Below are positions 30,374 to 33,163 of a stretch of 33,163 nucleotides of DNA, piece after piece. The notes beneath the pieces were generated by a model. The model was given only the letters and a program-made list of their open reading frames with translations. It was not told where the DNA came from and ran no database searches. The stretch comes from Methylibium sp. (GTDB taxonomy: Bacteria; Pseudomonadota; Gammaproteobacteria; Burkholderiales; Burkholderiaceae_C): NCBI RefSeq assembly GCF_013817345.1, contig NZ_JACDCW010000038.1, positions 1 to 33,163 on the forward strand, given 5' to 3'. How positions within the stretch are numbered: position 1 is the stretch's first letter; every line of letters begins with the position of its first letter. The position numbers and the translations under genes were made by a program.

Positions 30374-31534
30374 TCAGGCGACACGGGGCTCCGCTTCGAA
30401 GACATCGCGTCCCGTCATCCGTCGATGTTCACGAAGCGCATAGCGATCCGTCATGCCGGCGATGTGATCGGCAAGGGCGCGATAGCGGTCACTGCCCGTT
30501 GCACCGCGTTGCGGCCATTCGGCTGCGTCGGCATCGAAGGCCTCGAACAGTTCTTGCACGACGCCCTGCGCACGCTCGGTGGTGGCCAGCACCTGCGGAT
30601 GACGGTAGAGGCAACGGAACAGAAAGCGCTTGAGCGCGGCACTCTCCTGTCGCATCGAAGGCGAAAAGCAGATCATGGCCGGGCCCAGCCGGGCTGCGTC
30701 AGCGTCGGCCGGCGCCAAGGTCGCGAGGGCAACGCGACTGGCGTCGATCACGTCATAGACCTGCACCGAAAGCAGGCGCCGCAGCGTCTCGTACAGCAGC
30801 CGCCGGCCGGTCAGGCCGGGATGTCGGTCGCGCACCTGGGCAAGACAGCGCGAAACCAACGGCACTTCTTCGAGTTGTTCGATGCCGATCAGCCCTGAGC
30901 GCACACCATCGTCGACATCGTGGGCGTTGTAGGCGATCTCGTCGGCCAGGTTGCAGAGCTGCGCTTCCAGGCTCGGCTGGGTGCCGTCGATGAAGCGCCG
31001 AGCGACTCCGCCCGGCTCCACCGCCTCGAGCGCCTTCGCGTGGCGCCCGGAGCAGTGCTTGAGGATGCCTTCGCGCGTCTCGAAGCTCAGATTGAGGCCG
31101 TCGAAGTCGGCATAGCGCTCTTCGAGTTGATCGACCACCCGCAGCGACTGCAGGTTGTGCTCGAAACCGCCGCTGCCCGGATCGGCATTCCGCAGGCAGC
31201 GGTCGAGCGCGTCCTGGCCGGCATGACCGAAGGGCGTGTGGCCCAGGTCGTGCGCCAGCGCGATGGCCTCCACGAGATCCTCGTTCAAGCCAAGCGCACG
31301 GGCGATGGAGCGGGCGAGTTGTGCGACCTCGAGCGAATGCGTCAACCGCGTGCGGAACAGGTCGCCTTCATGGTTGAGGAAGACCTGCGTCTTGTAGACC
31401 AAGCGCCGAAACGCAGTGGAGTGGACGATGCGGTCGCGGTCGCGCTGGTAGTCGTCTCGGGTTGGGGCCGGCGGCTCCGGGTGACGGCGCCCCCGGCAGA
31501 GGGCCGGATCGCTGGCGTAAGGCGCGAGGGCCAT
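30374..31534 (-). CDS. dGTPase-like HD-domain triphosphohydrolase
   Basis: Hydrolyses deoxynucleoside triphosphates to nucleoside and tripolyphosphate in family members. The 386-residue protein carries the HD motif: RTRLTHSLEVAQ (about residues 70-81), HDLGHTPFGHAGQ (about 102-114) and a late Asp in DEIAYNAHDVDDG (about 208-220). This is the dGTPase-like type widespread outside enterics; natural substrate preference is not certain. The frame opens at 31618, but that part overlaps the aroB end and MALAPYASDPALCRGRRHPE is the normal start. It begins 19 bases after the aroB stop and is likely co-transcribed with aroK and aroB. Confidence 0.92.
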   Translation of the reverse strand: MALAPYASDPALCRGRRHPEPPAPTRDDYQRDRDRIVHSTAFRRLVYKTQVFLNHEGDLFRTRLTHSLEVAQLARSIARALGLNEDLVEAIALAHDLGHTPFGHAGQDALDRCLRNADPGSGGFEHNLQSLRVVDQLEERYADFDGLNLSFETREGILKHCSGRHAKALEAVEPGGVARRFIDGTQPSLEAQLCNLADEIAYNAHDVDDGVRSGLIGIEQLEEVPLVSRCLAQVRDRHPGLTGRRLLYETLRRLLSVQVYDVIDASRVALATLAPADADAARLGPAMICFSPSMRQESAALKRFLFRCLYRHPQVLATTERAQGVVQELFEAFDADAAEWPQRGATGSDRYRALADHIAGMTDRYALREHRRMTGRDVFEAEPRVA

Positions 31535-31553
31535 GCGGCCAGCGGCGGCGACG

Positions 31554-32672
31554 TCAGCCGCCGTGCCGCGCGATGACCTCGCGCACCACCGCGTCGGGCG
31601 CCCCACGCAACAGCGCATGACCGATCGAGTCGACGACCACGAATCTGATCTCGCCGTCCTCCGCTTTCTTGTCGAACCGCATCAGCGCCAGATACTGCTC
31701 GGCGCCGAGCCTGGGGCCGACGACCGGCAAGCCGGCGCGCTCGATCAGGCGCGCGATCCGCTGCGCCGATTCGGCGGGCAGGTGGCCGAGCCGCACCGAG
31801 AGATCGGCCGCCATGACCATGCCGCAGGCCACCGCTTCGCCGTGCAGCCAGGTGCCGAAACCGAGCCCGGCCTCGATCGCATGCCCGAAGGTGTGCCCGT
31901 AATTAAGGATGGCGCGCAGGCCCGCTTCGCGCTCGTCGTGGGCCACCACCTCGGCCTTGATCTCGCAGGAGCGGCGCACGGCATAGCGCAAGGCCGCCGC
32001 CTCCCGCGCCAGCAGTGCATCGAGGTGCTCTTCCATCCAACCGAAGAACTCCGCGTCGGCGATCGGCCCGTACTTGATGATCTCGGCCAGGCCGGCACGC
32101 AGTTCACGCTCGGGCAGCGTGGCCAGCGTGTCGAGGTCGGCCACCACCGCCCGCGGCTGATGAAACGCGCCGATCATGTTCTTGCCGCGCGGGTGGTTGA
32201 TGCCGGTCTTGCCGCCCACCGACGAATCCACCTGCGCCAACAGCGTGGTCGGTACCTGCACGAAAGGCACGCCGCGCATGTAGCTCGCGGCGGCGAAGCC
32301 GGTCATGTCACCGACCACACCGCCGCCGAGCGCATAGAGCACCGTCTTGCGGTCGGCGCCGTGCGCCAGCAGGGCGTCGAAGATGAGATTGAGCGTGGCC
32401 CAATCCTTGTGGTCTTCGCCGTCGGGCAGCTCGATCAGCTCAACCCGGGCGTGGCGCTTGCGAAGGGCGGTGATCAGCGCTGGCGCATAGAGCGGCGCCA
32501 CGGTGGTGTTGCTCACCACCATCGCCATCGCCGACTTCGGCACGCCGTCGAAACTGGCCGCCTCGCCGAGCAGTCCGTGTCCGATGCGGATCGGGTAGCC
32601 GCGCTCACCGAGCGCGATATCGACCGTCTCGATCTGGTGCAGGGAACTCGCGGACGCTGTTGAAACCGGCAT
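31554..32672 (-). CDS. 3-dehydroquinate synthase AroB
   Basis: Second step of the shikimate pathway: converts DAHP to 3-dehydroquinate using NAD and a divalent metal in the cytoplasm. The 372-residue protein is full length, with the NAD-binding [15 protein letters not shown] (about 112-126), [21 protein letters not shown], and metal-ligand segments [20 protein letters not shown] and [11 protein letters not shown]. It lies 30 bases after aroK in the conserved order aroK-aroB-dgt. Confidence 0.96.
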   Translation of the reverse strand: MPVSTASASSLHQIETVDIALGERGYPIRIGHGLLGEAASFDGVPKSAMAMVVSNTTVAPLYAPALITALRKRHARVELIELPDGEDHKDWATLNLIFDALLAHGADRKTVLYALGGGVVGDMTGFAAASYMRGVPFVQVPTTLLAQVDSSVGGKTGINHPRGKNMIGAFHQPRAVVADLDTLATLPERELRAGLAEIIKYGPIADAEFFGWMEEHLDALLAREAAALRYAVRRSCEIKAEVVAHDEREAGLRAILNYGHTFGHAIEAGLGFGTWLHGEAVACGMVMAADLSVRLGHLPAESAQRIARLIERAGLPVVGPRLGAEQYLALMRFDKKAEDGEIRFVVVDSIGHALLRGAPDAVVREVIARHGG

Positions 32673-32702
32673 GCGTACGAGTGTACGAGCGCTGCACAGC
32701 CC

Positions 32703-33163
32703 TCAGCCGGGCCGGGGCGGCTCCACGGGTGACGGCACGCGCGACGGATCGACCAGTCCGGCCAGCTCGAGCTGCATGAGAACCATGCCGACCAGCGTGT
32801 GCAAGGAGGGCCGACCGGTATCGATCACGTAGTGCGCCGCCTCGCGGTACAGCGGATCGCGCTCGCGGAACAACTGCTGCAGGCGCGCACGCGGATCGGC
32901 GACCTGGAGCAGCGGGCGCTGCGTGTCGTGGCGCAGCCGGCGGTGCAGTTCCTCCGGCGTGGAACGCAAATAGATCACCGTGCCAGTGGCATGCAGAAGC
33001 GCGCGGTTGGCTTTGCGCAGCACCGCACCGCCGCCCGTGGCCAGCACGCCTTCGGTGTTTGCCTTGGCACAGAGCTCCGCGATGACGGCCTGCTCCACGT
33101 CACGAAAGCGCGCCTCGCCTTCGCGCTCGAAAAAACAGCGGATCGGCTCGCCGATCCGCTGTT
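32703..33163 (-). CDS. Shikimate kinase AroK, N-terminus beyond the window
   Basis: Phosphorylates shikimate with ATP in aromatic amino-acid synthesis. The C-terminal 153 residues are present; the P-loop lies outside the window. Visible are the shikimate-binding region [20 protein letters not shown], the [11 protein letters not shown] loop, the lid HDTQRPLLQ and [17 protein letters not shown]. Coding continues in frame to the window edge without a start, so the gene is cut by the window. The last 30 bases form a perfect palindrome. The last ~15 residues are Pro-rich. Confidence 0.94.
   Translation of the reverse strand, partial: QRIGEPIRCFFEREGEARFRDVEQAVIAELCAKANTEGVLATGGGAVLRKANRALLHATGTVIYLRSTPEELHRRLRHDTQRPLLQVADPRARLQQLFRERDPLYREAAHYVIDTGRPSLHTLVGMVLMQLELAGLVDPSRVPSPVEPPRPG
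33130..33163 (-). other. Terminator-like palindrome inside aroK
   Basis: A perfect inverted repeat of 14 bp per arm (33134-33147 and 33150-33163) around two bases, followed on the minus strand by six T. It lies entirely in coding sequence ([11 protein letters not shown]) and reaches the last base of the window, so the full extent of the stem cannot be seen. Confidence 0.6.

Overview
The window looks like a chromosomal segment of a GC-rich betaproteobacterium of the order Burkholderiales, most likely family Comamonadaceae (Variovorax/Ramlibacter-like). The evidence is the gene order aroK-aroB-dgt, gltB-gltD and mlaF-E-D-A-C-B, a Burkholderiales-type trimeric porin, and a family-typical structured intergenic repeat at the left edge. 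No rRNA, tRNA, CRISPR array, prophage or intact insertion sequence is visible. The genus call is inference.

Left third (1-12.5 kb) is accessory and metabolic. A non-coding structured repeat (1-330) is followed by minus-strand genes: an exported HSL-type esterase, and a probable three-gene set of catalase-like haem protein, APC amino-acid permease and exported SAM methyltransferase. Divergent from these is a plus-strand molybdenum-enzyme locus: a YdeP/FdhF-type oxidoreductase split by one in-frame amber codon, the sulfur-carrier gene fdhD, and a secreted Ser/Gly/Thr-rich protein made of near-identical 156-bp tandem repeats. After a strong terminator comes a compact four-gene operon: formaldehyde-dehydrogenase-like Zn enzyme with a His-containing tail, alpha/beta hydrolase, Hva1/TUDOR (DUF2945) protein and DUF3140 protein. 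A small DUF378 membrane protein is convergent to it.

Middle (12.7-21.5 kb) is envelope biology. lolC/E and lolD encode lipoprotein release from the inner membrane. They are followed by an exported GlcG/HbpS-like protein, a VOC + DUF1579 pair divergent from a TetR regulator with a conspicuous palindromic operator region, and the complete mla operon for phospholipid transport between the two membranes, including the lipoprotein gene mlaA in place.

Right third (21.7-33.2 kb) is housekeeping: glutamate synthase (gltB, gltD), dgt, aroB and the 3' part of aroK. Between gltB and dgt sit a porin and a RAYT-like (Y1 transposase) gene whose HUH motif is degenerate. Beside that gene is a short direct/inverted repeat element resembling those found next to such genes.

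The observations most worth following are the amber-interrupted oxidoreductase with intact fdhD, the tandem-repeat secreted protein overlapping fdhD by four bases, the HUH-less RAYT with its adjacent element, the TetR/VOC operator, and the tight formaldehyde dehydrogenase/TUDOR/DUF3140 operon.
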